Positions 39,692 to 48,758 of a DNA stretch of 56,412 nucleotides are shown here, one piece after another (within the stretch, counting starts at the first letter, position 1; every line of letters starts with the position of its first letter). A program made the translations under genes and the position numbers. The stretch comes from an uncultured Clostridia bacterium. Lineage in GTDB: Bacteria; Bacillota; Clostridia; Oscillospirales; Ruminococcaceae. The stretch is from contig CANRFM010000013.1 in assembly GCA_947629905.1 (NCBI GenBank), positions 1 to 56,412 on the forward strand, in the 5' to 3' direction. Under the pieces are notes generated by a model. That model did no database searches. It was not told the origin of the DNA and was given only the letters and a program-made list of their open reading frames with translations.

Positions 39692-41707
39692 TCAGCTCAC
39701 TGCTTGCGGGGTAACGATCGCTGCTGCTTGCTGGCTGGCGATCAGCATATATTTGAGCACCGCAAGGTCAAATACATCGATCACACCATCCTTGACCAGA
39801 TCGCACTTTGCAGCATCCTCACCGGAGAGTTTAACTGCACCGGTAAGATAACGGTTCAATGTCACCAGATCGGTCAGTGTTATGCCCTGATCCCCATTGA
39901 GATCACCCGGAACAGCCGGTGGTGTTGTCTCTGCTTCTGTAGCAGGTGCTTCTGTTGCCGTGGTCGTTGTTGTGGTAGTAGTTGTTGTCGTTGTGGTTGT
40001 GGTCGTAGTTGTTGTCGTGGTTGTCGTTTCTGTGACAGTAGTCACAACAGCAGCCGTCGTGGTGGTAGCTGCCGGCGCTGTAGAAGTGCTCTCCGGGAAA
40101 GATTCATCCGGAATCGCACGTGCATCGACCGGCGGTTCTGTTGCCGGAAGTGTGATCACCTGTGCAGTTTCTTCCGGTGCAGCGGTTGTTGCAGGGGCAT
40201 TTGTTGTTGTCTCTGCAAGAGTCGTTGCAGCCGTTGTCGTCGTAGTTTCCGGGAGCGTTGTTGTCGTTGCAGCCGTTGTCTGTACAGGAATAATACCCGT
40301 GCTGACAGGTCCTGCGACTGCTTCGATCTGTGCTTCATACTCGGCAAGCGGTACGGCAAATTCGGTCACAGCACCCGTAGAGGTGGCAGAAATGTCATAG
40401 TACAGCATACCGTCCTTGACATACATACCATAGATGCAGCCGATCTGTTTCTGCTCCTCGGTGAGGTTGAACAGCCAGATGATGATACCGTTGCGCAGTG
40501 CGAACACCGTGGTCGGTGTGGAGTAGTAGACCGTTCCCTCATAGGCAGAAGGCACAATAAATGTGGACGAATAATACTTGTTCGCCATTCCGACTACTGT
40601 CCAGCGCTCATTCAGGGAGAACAGCGACTGACTTTCTGAAAGTCCCGTAGCAGGGTCAAATGTGTACACATTGAACCAGCCTGTCGTCTTGTCATACTCA
40701 CCGGGCACAACTGCCAGCCATTTGCCCTGATAGGGCTGCACGGCTGCGTTGCTCTCTGTCCAGAAAGCATTGTTGTACAGCGAAGAAACCTGCAAAGTAG
40801 ATTCCGGCTTGCCGGTGCTGAGCGTCCAGTCATCCGAATTATGTCCGGTTTCCGTCATTGCATTGCGGTCTTTCAGGAAATTCTTGTGAACCACAAGCCC
40901 GGCATGATTCTGATAGGAGTCATCCCACGTGATGTCCACATGATACCATGCATCCCCGATCTGTACCACATTCCATGCGTGTGCTTTTTTCAGGCTCGTC
41001 ACCATCAGAGAATCGATACCCTCCCGGCGGAGCAGCAGATTGTACAGCCATGCATAGGCATCGCACACGCCTTTGCCACGGCTGAGCATACCGTAGGCAG
41101 TGTGGCAGAGATACTCCTCGTCTTTGGTCTCATACGAAGATGCACCGTTGTCATAATTGTAATGAACGGCAATGTATTCATGGAGATAGAGTGCTTTTTC
41201 TGCCGGTGACCAGTTATCCTGCACACCTGCGGAAATGGCATCGAGCTTGTCAATGGTGTCCGCATAGGCAGCATCAAATTCTTCCGGCTCGACCAGATAG
41301 TACAGCATCATGCCACGGACGAAGTTGCCACGTGTGACACTCGTGGTCAGGAGCATATTGGTGGAATTTCGCACGGAAAGCACACCAACATCCCACCCGG
41401 CTGTGATCGTGGAATAGACATTCATGATCGACTGGAAAGCATCCGCATCCGGACGGATGAGCGAATCATCCGAACTGGTGTCAAACTCGGCAGTCTCGGC
41501 GTGTTCCGCCAGACCCTTGTAAATGCTTGCAGCTACCATCTGTGTCTGTTCCTCTGTCAGCGTACCGATCGCACCCAGCTCGGAGAAATCCGGAATGACC
41601 AGCTGCTCCTCATCCGCAGCAACAGGAAACATGGCAAGCTGCATCAGCCCGACTGCACCAGCGGCGGCGGCAGCGATCACCTTTCTTAAACGATTACTAT
41701 GCAGCAT
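39692..41707 (-). CDS. Secreted transglutaminase-like protein with C-terminal dockerin
   Basis: 671 residues. Signal peptide (~1-31); helical region; transglutaminase-like domain (~165-260) with RGKGVCDAYAWLYNLLLRRE (Cys) and HAWNVVQIGDAWYHVDITWD (His, Asp), triad complete; a beta-propeller-like or repeated beta region (~290-460); two Thr-rich linkers (~470-600); and a C-terminal type I dockerin (~607-660) with calcium loops DLNGDQGITLTD and DLVKDGVIDVFD. It is probably docked to a cohesin on the cell surface or a scaffold. Its catalytic domain is related in kind to that of the protein at 31956. ATG 41707 follows AAAGGGGG. The promoter is at 41770-41798. Substrate unknown. Confidence 0.93.
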   Translation of the reverse strand: MLHSNRLRKVIAAAAAGAVGLMQLAMFPVAADEEQLVIPDFSELGAIGTLTEEQTQMVAASIYKGLAEHAETAEFDTSSDDSLIRPDADAFQSIMNVYSTITAGWDVGVLSVRNSTNMLLTTSVTRGNFVRGMMLYYLVEPEEFDAAYADTIDKLDAISAGVQDNWSPAEKALYLHEYIAVHYNYDNGASSYETKDEEYLCHTAYGMLSRGKGVCDAYAWLYNLLLRREGIDSLMVTSLKKAHAWNVVQIGDAWYHVDITWDDSYQNHAGLVVHKNFLKDRNAMTETGHNSDDWTLSTGKPESTLQVSSLYNNAFWTESNAAVQPYQGKWLAVVPGEYDKTTGWFNVYTFDPATGLSESQSLFSLNERWTVVGMANKYYSSTFIVPSAYEGTVYYSTPTTVFALRNGIIIWLFNLTEEQKQIGCIYGMYVKDGMLYYDISATSTGAVTEFAVPLAEYEAQIEAVAGPVSTGIIPVQTTAATTTTLPETTTTTAATTLAETTTNAPATTAAPEETAQVITLPATEPPVDARAIPDESFPESTSTAPAATTTTAAVVTTVTETTTTTTTTTTTTTTTTTTTTTTTATEAPATEAETTPPAVPGDLNGDQGITLTDLVTLNRYLTGAVKLSGEDAAKCDLVKDGVIDVFDLAVLKYMLIASQQAAAIVTPQAVS

Positions 41708-41769
41708 ACAAGCAACCCCCTTTTCTAAAAAAATTTATTTTTTTCAGAACTTTGCGTTCCGTTATTATT

Positions 41770-41798
41770 ATCATAGCACCATTATTCTGAAATGTCAA
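41770..41798 (-). promoter_or_regulatory. Promoter of the dockerin/transglutaminase gene
   Basis: On the minus strand TTGACA (41793-41798), 17 bases, TATGAT (41770-41775). The 41800-41940 region upstream is very AT-rich, with no gene. Confidence 0.72.
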
Positions 41799-41943
41799 TG
41801 GGTTTTTTATGAATTTTTTTAGAAAATGGGCTTTTTTTCTATGCAAAATGTAATTTTTTTGATTTTTTATTACAAAAAGTATATTTTCAGTGCCGAAAGA
41901 ATCCTGAAAAAGCACTTGTGCACCTTGCTGTTATACATAAAGT

Positions 41944-41985
41944 AGAAAGCAGCAGTCAGAGAACGACTGTCCTCTGTCCTGCTGC
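41944..41985 (-). terminator. Terminator after the amidase gene
   Basis: On the minus strand GCAGCAG-GA-CAGAG..CTCTG-A-CTGCTGC followed by TTTCT; it lies 10 bases past the amidase stop. Confidence 0.75.
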
Positions 41986-41995
41986 GGTCGGTCTT

Positions 41996-42724
41996 TCATA
42001 CCCCTGCACAATGCTGTACAATGGCAGCATAGAGGGTAAAAGCGACTTTCTGCTGATACTCCTCCGTCACGAGCAGGGCAGCTTCTTCCGGGTTGGAGAG
42101 GAAGCCGCATTCTGCCATGACAGTCGGGTTGTTACTGAAATAGCAGAGGAACAGCTCCTTGCCGCAGAGCTTGATCTCCCGCTTGTTGTCCGGCTGAAGA
42201 AATTTCACAAACTGCTCCTGTAACTCCTGCGCAAGTACGGCGCTTTCGGAATTGGTGTCAGAATAAAACATCTGCGCACCGCTGTATTTCGGGTCGGTGA
42301 ACTGGTTCTGGTGGATGGAAAGACAAATTGCATCGTCCACGCTGTTGAACAGGGCAAGGCGGTTGTCCATGTCGGAGCTTTTCTGGTTGGCAATGCCCTC
42401 AACACCGGCATCGTGAATGGACACGTCTGTTTCCCGTGTGGCGATCACCTCATAGCCTGAAGCCCGCAGGAGCGCCTGCAGATCCAACAAAATGGCAAGG
42501 TTGATGTTTTTCTCCACATCCCCGTTTGCCGAGGAGCAGCCGCCGTCTATACCGCCGTGTCCGGCATCGAGGATGATCACCTGTTTTTCCGTCTCGCCCG
42601 TGCTTGTCTGTATGGTATTCTGCCCGGCACGCTTTGCTGCATACAGAGAACCGCAGATCGTCAGGGCAACAGCAGCCGTTACTGCCCCCACCCGCAGCAG
42701 CAGGCTTCTTGCATTCGGTATCAT
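41996..42724 (-). CDS. N-acetylmuramoyl-L-alanine amidase, CwlD-like
   Basis: 242 residues. One N-terminal membrane anchor or signal (~8-28), then an Amidase_3 zinc domain: ILDAGHGGIDGGCSSANGDV (first His), VEKNINLAI (Glu), SIHQNQF (second His) and MAECGFLSNPEEA (catalytic Glu). It cuts the bond between MurNAc and L-Ala in peptidoglycan. Size and plan are those of CwlD, which acts in spore cortex maturation, but a vegetative amidase is equally possible. ATG 42724 follows AGGTGGTG. Monocistronic. Confidence 0.92.
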   Translation of the reverse strand: MIPNARSLLLRVGAVTAAVALTICGSLYAAKRAGQNTIQTSTGETEKQVIILDAGHGGIDGGCSSANGDVEKNINLAILLDLQALLRASGYEVIATRETDVSIHDAGVEGIANQKSSDMDNRLALFNSVDDAICLSIHQNQFTDPKYSGAQMFYSDTNSESAVLAQELQEQFVKFLQPDNKREIKLCGKELFLCYFSNNPTVMAECGFLSNPEEAALLVTEEYQQKVAFTLYAAIVQHCAGV

Positions 42725-42812
42725 GTACACACACCACCTGTATGAATTTTGGGATGACCCTGTTGTATCTCTATGCAGCGGTGCGGAACAATAGACCTCG
42801 CCAAAAGCAGAA

Positions 42813-42845
42813 AAGAGGTGCAGCGGCAATTGCGCTGCACCTCTT
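42813..42845 (-). terminator. Terminator after the anchored surface protein
   Basis: AAGAGGTGCAGC and GCTGCACCTCTT, perfect 12-pair stem with T-rich 3' flank on the minus strand (TTTCTGCTTTT). Confidence 0.85.
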
Positions 42846-42868
42846 GGGGTTGTCAGATTCAGTTCAGC

Positions 42869-44194
42869 TTACTTCTTCTTTCTCAGTGCGCAGGACAGGA
42901 ACAGTGCAGCCCCGGCTGCCACAAAAATACCGCCGGATGCAGCATCCCCCGTCCCCGGAGAGCTGTCCGTGGAAGCACCGGATGCAGTCACTGTCGTGCT
43001 TGCTGTGCTGCCTGTGGTGGTGTTGGTGTCTGTAGAACCGGCAACATTTGTCGAAACGGCTGTCGTTGTCTGGCTGTCGTTGGCACTGTCACCCGATACA
43101 AGAGTAGTCGTGGTCTGTGCATCACTGGCATCATCGTCCGTTACAGCAGTTGTCTCTGTGGTGGTCGCTGCTGCTACAGTCGTCGCCGGGGTAGTGGTTG
43201 TTTCAGAGGATGTATCTTCCATAGACAGATCGGTCGGGTTGAACATGGAATACCCGAACTGGATGCCGCCTGAGAACGACTTCGCAAAGGTCGCACCTGC
43301 GACATGACCGCCCTCTTCACCGGATGCATCGGCGTGCGGTGCAAGGGTCGAACCGAAGATAGAACCCGTGTAGTGCATCGTCTCTGCTTCCGGGAGATTG
43401 AACAGAATGGGCATATTTTCATCGGAAGTATAAAGCTCCGTGCCGTCAAGGTCGTAGCCTACAATGGTATTGGTCGGCATTTCGACATCTGTTCCGCCGG
43501 CATTGATGACCAGATAAGCGCCTGCCGGCATATAGATCTCCATCTGGAGATAGCCGCCGTTAAACAGCTCCAGTTCCTCATCGTTCAGCGTGAGGACGTT
43601 GAGGTTATCGTCTTCCCCACGGATGGTCCATTGCCGCTTGTAATCCGGGTTCATCTCCAGTGTTGCATTGTCCTCGTAGGAAGCCAATGCCTCGCTGCGC
43701 TGTGTCAGCAGCTCAAATTCCTTGTCAAAGTCGATCAGCTGTCCCTCATACACTGCAGACTGTCCGTTTTTCGCATAGTCAAGAATGGTCTGCCCGACAT
43801 TCGTGGCAGTACCGACAACAAATTTCTTACCGTCCGGCTGGAAATTGACAAGCGTATCGCCGCCGACAACGACCTCGGCAAAGTTTGCATTTTCTTCAAG
43901 CTTTGCGCCGACGGAGTAATTCGGGGTCACCTCGCCCAAATTGGCATTGCCGCCTGCACCCAGTCTGCCCTCACAGTCAGAGCCGTCTGCGGTGAAATCC
44001 TCCTGTACAAATACAGAAAATGTCGATGCAATGCCCAGATAATAGGCATCCGGATTTTCCACGCCGAGCAATGCGGTGCGGTTGGCATCGGTGATTTTCT
44101 GAACGGGTTCTGCATCTGCCAGAACATTCGTTGTCAGCCCCATGCAGCCGACTGCGGCAGCAGCGACGGCACAGATAAGCGCAAGTTTTTTCAT
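42869..44194 (-). CDS. Cell-wall-anchored surface protein, choice-of-anchor A type
   Basis: 441 residues. Signal peptide (~1-27). The N-terminal domain begins YLGIASTFSVFVQEDFTADG and has GRLGAGGNANLG and FAEVVVGGDTLVN, the pattern of choice-of-anchor A (collagen-binding-like) domains, and extends to ~residue 300. A Ser/Thr-rich stalk (~325-405) follows. The C-terminus SPGTGD, hydrophobic helix and RKKK is a sorting signal of sortase type (SPGTG in place of LPXTG). It is likely fixed to peptidoglycan and exposed. Two start codons exist; AGGAGG is best placed for ATG 44194. Promoter at 44244-44272. Confidence 0.9.
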   Translation of the reverse strand: MKKLALICAVAAAAVGCMGLTTNVLADAEPVQKITDANRTALLGVENPDAYYLGIASTFSVFVQEDFTADGSDCEGRLGAGGNANLGEVTPNYSVGAKLEENANFAEVVVGGDTLVNFQPDGKKFVVGTATNVGQTILDYAKNGQSAVYEGQLIDFDKEFELLTQRSEALASYEDNATLEMNPDYKRQWTIRGEDDNLNVLTLNDEELELFNGGYLQMEIYMPAGAYLVINAGGTDVEMPTNTIVGYDLDGTELYTSDENMPILFNLPEAETMHYTGSIFGSTLAPHADASGEEGGHVAGATFAKSFSGGIQFGYSMFNPTDLSMEDTSSETTTTPATTVAAATTTETTAVTDDDASDAQTTTTLVSGDSANDSQTTTAVSTNVAGSTDTNTTTGSTASTTVTASGASTDSSPGTGDAASGGIFVAAGAALFLSCALRKKK

Positions 44195-44243
44195 TTTCAT
44201 GTCCTCCTGTCGTCAAATAAAAGGATTTATCCGATACATCTTT

Positions 44244-44272
44244 ATTTTAACACATTTTTGTCCGGGTGTCTA
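44244..44272 (-). promoter_or_regulatory. Promoter of the anchored surface protein
   Basis: On the minus strand TAGACA (44267-44272), 17 bases, TAAAAT (44244-44249). Confidence 0.65.
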
Positions 44273-44318
44273 CAGGCTTTCTGCACAACATTTGAAAACG
44301 ATATCCCTCTTTTTTTGT

Positions 44319-44651
44319 TCAGCTATCCCAATCTTCGAGCAGCTGCCGCAGTTCCTGCTCGGTTTTCAGCAGAATACCGTCCTCCAGTGCTGTCCTGTCC
44401 TCCTCCGGCAGCAGCCAGACCTCCGTGTCCAGCACCCGGTAGGGGCGGATGCCATTTTCCCGGTAAATTGCCAGATGCCCTTCATACGCCCGGAGCACAT
44501 AGCCGACAGGGGCACGCTCCTGCATCTCCGCCTGCCGGGCAGCAGCGGCGGATTTCCGGCGCTCCACGCCCTTTCCGGCGGAAACAAGTATCAGCACGGC
44601 AGAAATGGTCATTGCTGTCAGCATCAGTATGATACAGCGGTAACGGTTCAT
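44319..44651 (-). CDS. BofC-like C-terminal domain protein
   Basis: 110 residues. N-terminal membrane helix (~6-26). The rest, GYVLRAYEGHLAIYRENGIR, then VWLLPEEDRTALEDGI and RQLLEDWDS, matches the C-terminal domain of BofC, which in Bacillus restrains pro-sigmaK/SpoIVB signalling between the two cells of the sporangium. Many clostridia carry this domain alone. ATG 44651 has a GGAAAGGGAG site. It stands alone, with no clear terminator seen between it and the surface protein gene. Confidence 0.78.
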   Translation of the reverse strand: MNRYRCIILMLTAMTISAVLILVSAGKGVERRKSAAAARQAEMQERAPVGYVLRAYEGHLAIYRENGIRPYRVLDTEVWLLPEEDRTALEDGILLKTEQELRQLLEDWDS

Positions 44652-44798
44652 CGCAGCACTCCCTTTCCTTTTATAGCCATTCTGCCCGCTTTCGGGAAAA
44701 TTATGCAGCGGCTTTGTCTATTTTGCTGATTCCGGGGTAAATATGTGCCCCTAAACCCTTAATTTTTATTAAAATTTGCAGAAAATCCGGAAAAGGAC

Positions 44799-44827
44799 TT
44801 AACAAAATCAAAAACTTGTGGTATAAT
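44799..44827 (+). promoter_or_regulatory. Promoter of the penicillin-binding protein gene
   Basis: TTAACA (44799-44804), 17 bases, TATAAT (44822-44827). The gap between the BofC-like gene and this promoter is AT-rich and empty. Confidence 0.8.
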
Positions 44828-44900
44828 AAAGTAAATATGTCACTTCGGATGCTGCTCCTGCGCTGTGGCAGGCAGCCGGCTGATAAATAGGAGGTACTAC

Positions 44901-47408
44901 ATGGAAGAACGCAGAAATACCCGGCGTTCCCGTTCCGCTGAACGGGAACCGCAGAAGAAACGCCCCTCACGGGGATGGCGCATTGCCCGAAAGCTGCTGT
45001 CTATTCTCTTTTCCACACTGCTTTCCATTTTTCTGATCTGTATCATCACGGGAACGATTGTCGGCACGGCAGCAGCTGTGTACGTCATGGACTTCATGGA
45101 TGAAGCTTCGAGCGTCACCCTTGAGGAAATGGAAATGCACTACAACACCGATGTCTACGGCTATGACACGGAAGGCAAGCTTGTCACCCTCTACGAAGTA
45201 CAGCAGCCGGAACAGCGTATTCCTGTTTCACTGGAGGACATTCCGCAGCATACCGTGGATGCCTTTGTCTACACGGAGGACGAGCGTTTCTACACCCATG
45301 ACGGCGTGGACTACAAGAACACCATTGCTGCCTGTGTCAACTTGGTGCTGCACTTCTGGGATTCCGAGCGTGGCGGTTCGACCATCACGCAGCAGCTCAT
45401 CAAGAACGTGACCGGTGACGATGAAGAGTCCCCGTCCCGTAAGATCCGGGAAATTTTCCGTGCCATGACACTGGAGAAGAACTATTCCAAGGACGAGATC
45501 ATGGAAACATACCTGAACTACATCGGCTTCGGCGGTCCGACCAACGGCATCGAGGCGGCTGCCATCAAGTATTTCGGGAAGAACGTGGGAGATCTTACTG
45601 TTGCAGAATCCGCCTGCCTTGCGGCGATTCCGCAGTCTCCGGAGACGATCAACCCCTTTGCCTACTACATCGATGACGAGACCGGAGAAAAAGTTATGTC
45701 CGGCAGGACACGCAACCGGGAACGTCAGGAATATGTCCTCTGGCAGATGTATCAGCACGGTGCGCTGTCCTATGACGACTATCAGGCTTCTTTGAATGAG
45801 CACCTGATCTTTACGGACACGGATGAGTATAAGCGGCTTCATCCGGAGCTCGAAGTGGAGGAGTACGACCCCGAAGAGGCTGTCACAAGCTGGGTCGTGG
45901 ATGCCGCTATCCGGGAAGTCGTGGACTATCTCATGGAGACCTACAGCCTTGACTTTGACGATGCGCTGTCTAAATTCAATGACGGCGGCTATCAGGTCTA
46001 TACGACCGTTGACCCGAATATGCAGGCATACGTCGAGGAAAAATACCTTGACCTCAACAACCTCATCAGTACCAAAAATTCCGCACGCTACAACGATACC
46101 AACGGTGACGGAACGATCGATGATCTGGACGGTGTGATCTACCCGCAGTGCACGTTCATCGCCATGAATTATCAGGGCGAGATCCTCGCCTGCATCGGTG
46201 CGCTCGGGGAAAAGAAAGATGCCCTCATCACCAACTATGCCACCATGGAACCCCGGCAGCCCGGCTCGACCATCAAGCCCCTTGCCGGTTACGGTTACGG
46301 CATTTACAGCGACCAGTTCCACTGGGGCTCTAAAATCAAGGACTACGGTCTGGAAATGCCGGACGGCTCGCTCTGGCCGCACAACTACAGCTCCAATTCC
46401 ACAGCGACCAATTACTCCAACAATGACCTGCACCTCTACTATGGTCTGATGAAGTCGCTGAATACCATTTCCGCACGTCTGGTCGATGCCCTGACACCGG
46501 AAGCGGTCTATAATTTCACCACCAAGAAAATGGGGCTGGAGCTGACCGAAATGGACGGCAAAGGCAATACGGATATGGCACTTTCGCCGCTGTCTGTTGG
46601 TGCGCTGACCTACGGTGTCACCCTTGAGAACCTCGTCAACGGCTACGTTCCCTACGGCAACGGCGGTACGATGTACAAGGCACACATCGTCTCCCGGCTG
46701 GAACAGGGCAACCATGAGCTGGTATACGAGAACGACGGCGAACCGTATGAAGCCGTAGACCCTGAAACTGCCTATGTCATGAACCGCCTGATGAAGAATG
46801 TTGTCTCCTCGGAGGGTACTGCCGGTGCAGCACAGCTTTCCAACAAGGAAGTTGTCGGCAAAACCGGTACGACACAGAACTGGGATGACCTCTGGTTCGT
46901 GGGACTGACGGAGGACTTTGTTTCCGGTGTCTGGATCGGCTATGTACAGCGTGAAAAGCTTGACACTTCCATCAGCTCCGCAAGGCTGTGGAAGAACGCC
47001 ATCGGCGAATATGCCAATTCCATTGAATCCGATGCCGAATACCCGACCTGTGAATCTGTCATCGAAGCCCCTGTCTGCACCAATACCGGACTGATCGCCG
47101 GTGCAAGCTGCCCGAAAGGACCGGTAGGTTACTGGAAATCCACCAATGCCCCCGTGTGCAGCGGCTGCAAATCTACCAAGCCGACAGGCTCGGATGAGGA
47201 TGACGAAGACGATGAGGAAGATGAGAGCGGTGAGAATCCGCCGAAGCCGACTACCGGCGGCGAGGGTTCAGCATCGCCCGGCGGTGAGGATAACCCCGAC
47301 ACACCGGATACGCCGGATGTTCCGGACACACCCGATGTACCAGTTACACCGCAGGATCCGGTCGAACCGCCAAGCCCGGTAACACCGCCCCTTCCGGTGG
47401 GGGAATAA
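44901..47408 (+). CDS. Class A penicillin-binding protein (PBP1A type)
   Basis: 835 residues. Polymerises lipid II and crosslinks peptidoglycan. A cytoplasmic basic tail and one membrane helix (~32-60) precede the GT51 domain with YTEDERFYTHDGVD (catalytic Glu) and GGSTITQQLIKNV. The transpeptidase domain has RQPGSTIKPLAGY (Ser of SxxK), KSLN (SxN) and VGKTGTTQNWDDLW (KTG). An EF-hand-like calcium loop DTNGDGTIDDLD sits at ~residues 399-410, ahead of the SxxK motif, which is unusual. The C-terminus is acidic, then Pro/Asp-rich. ATG 44901 follows GGAGGTACTAC. It is probably co-transcribed with the methyltransferase gene 4 bases downstream. Confidence 0.96.
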   Translation: MEERRNTRRSRSAEREPQKKRPSRGWRIARKLLSILFSTLLSIFLICIITGTIVGTAAAVYVMDFMDEASSVTLEEMEMHYNTDVYGYDTEGKLVTLYEVQQPEQRIPVSLEDIPQHTVDAFVYTEDERFYTHDGVDYKNTIAACVNLVLHFWDSERGGSTITQQLIKNVTGDDEESPSRKIREIFRAMTLEKNYSKDEIMETYLNYIGFGGPTNGIEAAAIKYFGKNVGDLTVAESACLAAIPQSPETINPFAYYIDDETGEKVMSGRTRNRERQEYVLWQMYQHGALSYDDYQASLNEHLIFTDTDEYKRLHPELEVEEYDPEEAVTSWVVDAAIREVVDYLMETYSLDFDDALSKFNDGGYQVYTTVDPNMQAYVEEKYLDLNNLISTKNSARYNDTNGDGTIDDLDGVIYPQCTFIAMNYQGEILACIGALGEKKDALITNYATMEPRQPGSTIKPLAGYGYGIYSDQFHWGSKIKDYGLEMPDGSLWPHNYSSNSTATNYSNNDLHLYYGLMKSLNTISARLVDALTPEAVYNFTTKKMGLELTEMDGKGNTDMALSPLSVGALTYGVTLENLVNGYVPYGNGGTMYKAHIVSRLEQGNHELVYENDGEPYEAVDPETAYVMNRLMKNVVSSEGTAGAAQLSNKEVVGKTGTTQNWDDLWFVGLTEDFVSGVWIGYVQREKLDTSISSARLWKNAIGEYANSIESDAEYPTCESVIEAPVCTNTGLIAGASCPKGPVGYWKSTNAPVCSGCKSTKPTGSDEDDEDDEEDESGENPPKPTTGGEGSASPGGEDNPDTPDTPDVPDTPDVPVTPQDPVEPPSPVTPPLPVGE

Positions 47409-47412
47409 CCTG

Positions 47413-48522
47413 ATGGAGCGCATACGATTTTCCGCACCCTGTCACTTCGGGCTGGAGAAAGTGCTCCGGTTTGAGGTGACAAGGATCGGCGGAGAGGACA
47501 TTGCCGTGCAGGACGGCAGGGTGAACTGGTCGGGCGGCTGGGATACCCTCGCCCATGCAAACCTGATGCTTTCCGTGGCAGAACGGGTGCAGATCGTGCT
47601 TGCGGAATATGAAGCACAGACATTCGAGGAATTGTTTGACGGGATGTACCGTGCACCGCTCGAACGCTTTATCGGGCGGGAGGATGCATTCCCGGTCAAG
47701 GGACACTCCGTCAATTCCGTGCTGCACAGCATCCCTGCCTGTCAGAAGATCCTCAAAAAAGCAGCCGTGAAACGCTTGCAGAAAGCTTACAAGACGACGG
47801 GCTTTCTGCCGGAGACAGGCAGCCTGCACCAGTTACAGTTTACCATTCTGAAAGATCATGTCACACTTTACCTTGACACGACCGGAGAGGGGCTGCACAA
47901 ACGGGGCTACCGGCGCAATGCCAATCTTGCGCCCATCCGGGAGACACTTGCGGCAGGCATTCTGGATTTAGGACGGGTGCGGAGTGATACCCTCGTCTGC
48001 GACCCGTTTTGCGGCAGCGGCACATTCCTCATCGAGGCGGCACGGCGGGCTTGTCATATCGCCCCCGGACTGGACAGGCGTTTTATTGCCGAACAGTGGG
48101 GCTGTATGCCGCAGGAGGCATGGCGGCTTGCCCGTGCGGAGGCACTGGACAGGATTGATAGGAATGTGGCATTTGAGGGGTACGGCTATGACTGCGACCC
48201 CGAAGCCATTCGCCTCACAGCGGAAAATGCCAAAAAAGCCGGCGTGGACAAATGCATCCATGTGCAGCAGCAGGACATTACCGCTTTCCGGAATTTGCCG
48301 GGTGCTGTGATATTCTGCAACCCGCCCTACGGGGAACGGATGCTCGAACAGGTATCCGCCCGCAAAATTTACCGCACGATGGGCAAAGTACTCCGCCCGC
48401 CGCTGTATGTCATCTGCGGAGACAACGAATTTGAAAATGCATTCGGCAGAAAAGCTGACAAGCGCAGAAAACTGTACAATGGCATGATCTCCTGTCAGCT
48501 GTATTGTTACTATGCTACATAA
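47413..48522 (+). CDS. THUMP/RlmL-like rRNA methyltransferase
   Basis: 369 residues. N-terminal THUMP-type RNA-binding region (~1-155), then an N2-methylguanine methyltransferase domain with VCDPFCGSGTFLIEAARRA (SAM site) and IFCNPPYGERM (catalytic NPPY). It belongs to the YpsC/RlmL-like group that modifies 23S rRNA. It follows the penicillin-binding protein by 4 bases, so it is in the same transcript although the functions differ. The start ATG 47413 has a purine-rich site GGTGGGGG. Confidence 0.92.
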   Translation: MERIRFSAPCHFGLEKVLRFEVTRIGGEDIAVQDGRVNWSGGWDTLAHANLMLSVAERVQIVLAEYEAQTFEELFDGMYRAPLERFIGREDAFPVKGHSVNSVLHSIPACQKILKKAAVKRLQKAYKTTGFLPETGSLHQLQFTILKDHVTLYLDTTGEGLHKRGYRRNANLAPIRETLAAGILDLGRVRSDTLVCDPFCGSGTFLIEAARRACHIAPGLDRRFIAEQWGCMPQEAWRLARAEALDRIDRNVAFEGYGYDCDPEAIRLTAENAKKAGVDKCIHVQQQDITAFRNLPGAVIFCNPPYGERMLEQVSARKIYRTMGKVLRPPLYVICGDNEFENAFGRKADKRRKLYNGMISCQLYCYYAT

Positions 48523-48538
48523 ACAGATAACCCTCTCC

Positions 48539-48592
48539 GGCAGCGTGACGCTGCACCCGTTTTGCCTCCCAATGCGGCTACACCGCAAAGGT
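48539..48592 (+). repeat. Third copy of the extragenic palindromic repeat
   Basis: GGCAGCG TGA CGCTGC hairpin, then ACCCGTTTTGCCTCCCAATGC and GCAAAGG; aligned along its length with the copy at 14483. The bases to 48758 hold the hairpin at 48631-48660, then TTCCGCC TTTA GGCGGAA (48686-48703), a further palindrome; no gene is seen. Confidence 0.7.
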
Positions 48593-48630
48593 CGGCTTGC
48601 TTGACTGCTGCTTTTATCTTAGCTAAGAAC

Positions 48631-48660
48631 AGGGACACTTTTGGCAAAAAAAGTGCCCCT
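48631..48660 (+). terminator. Terminator after the methyltransferase gene
   Basis: AGGGACACTTTT, loop GGCA, AAAAAAGTGCCCCT with one mismatch, then CTTTCCTTTTTT. Confidence 0.6.
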
Positions 48661-48758
48661 GCTTTCCTTTTTTCCGAACTATCCCTTCCGCCTTTAGGCG
48701 GAAGCGTAATGAATGCACATAATGACCACAATTATCCACTTCAATTTTTTAGAAACTC

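Noticed and set aside
39897-40400. Plus-strand poly-Val frame
   Set aside because: Complement of the Thr-coding linker of the dockerin protein.
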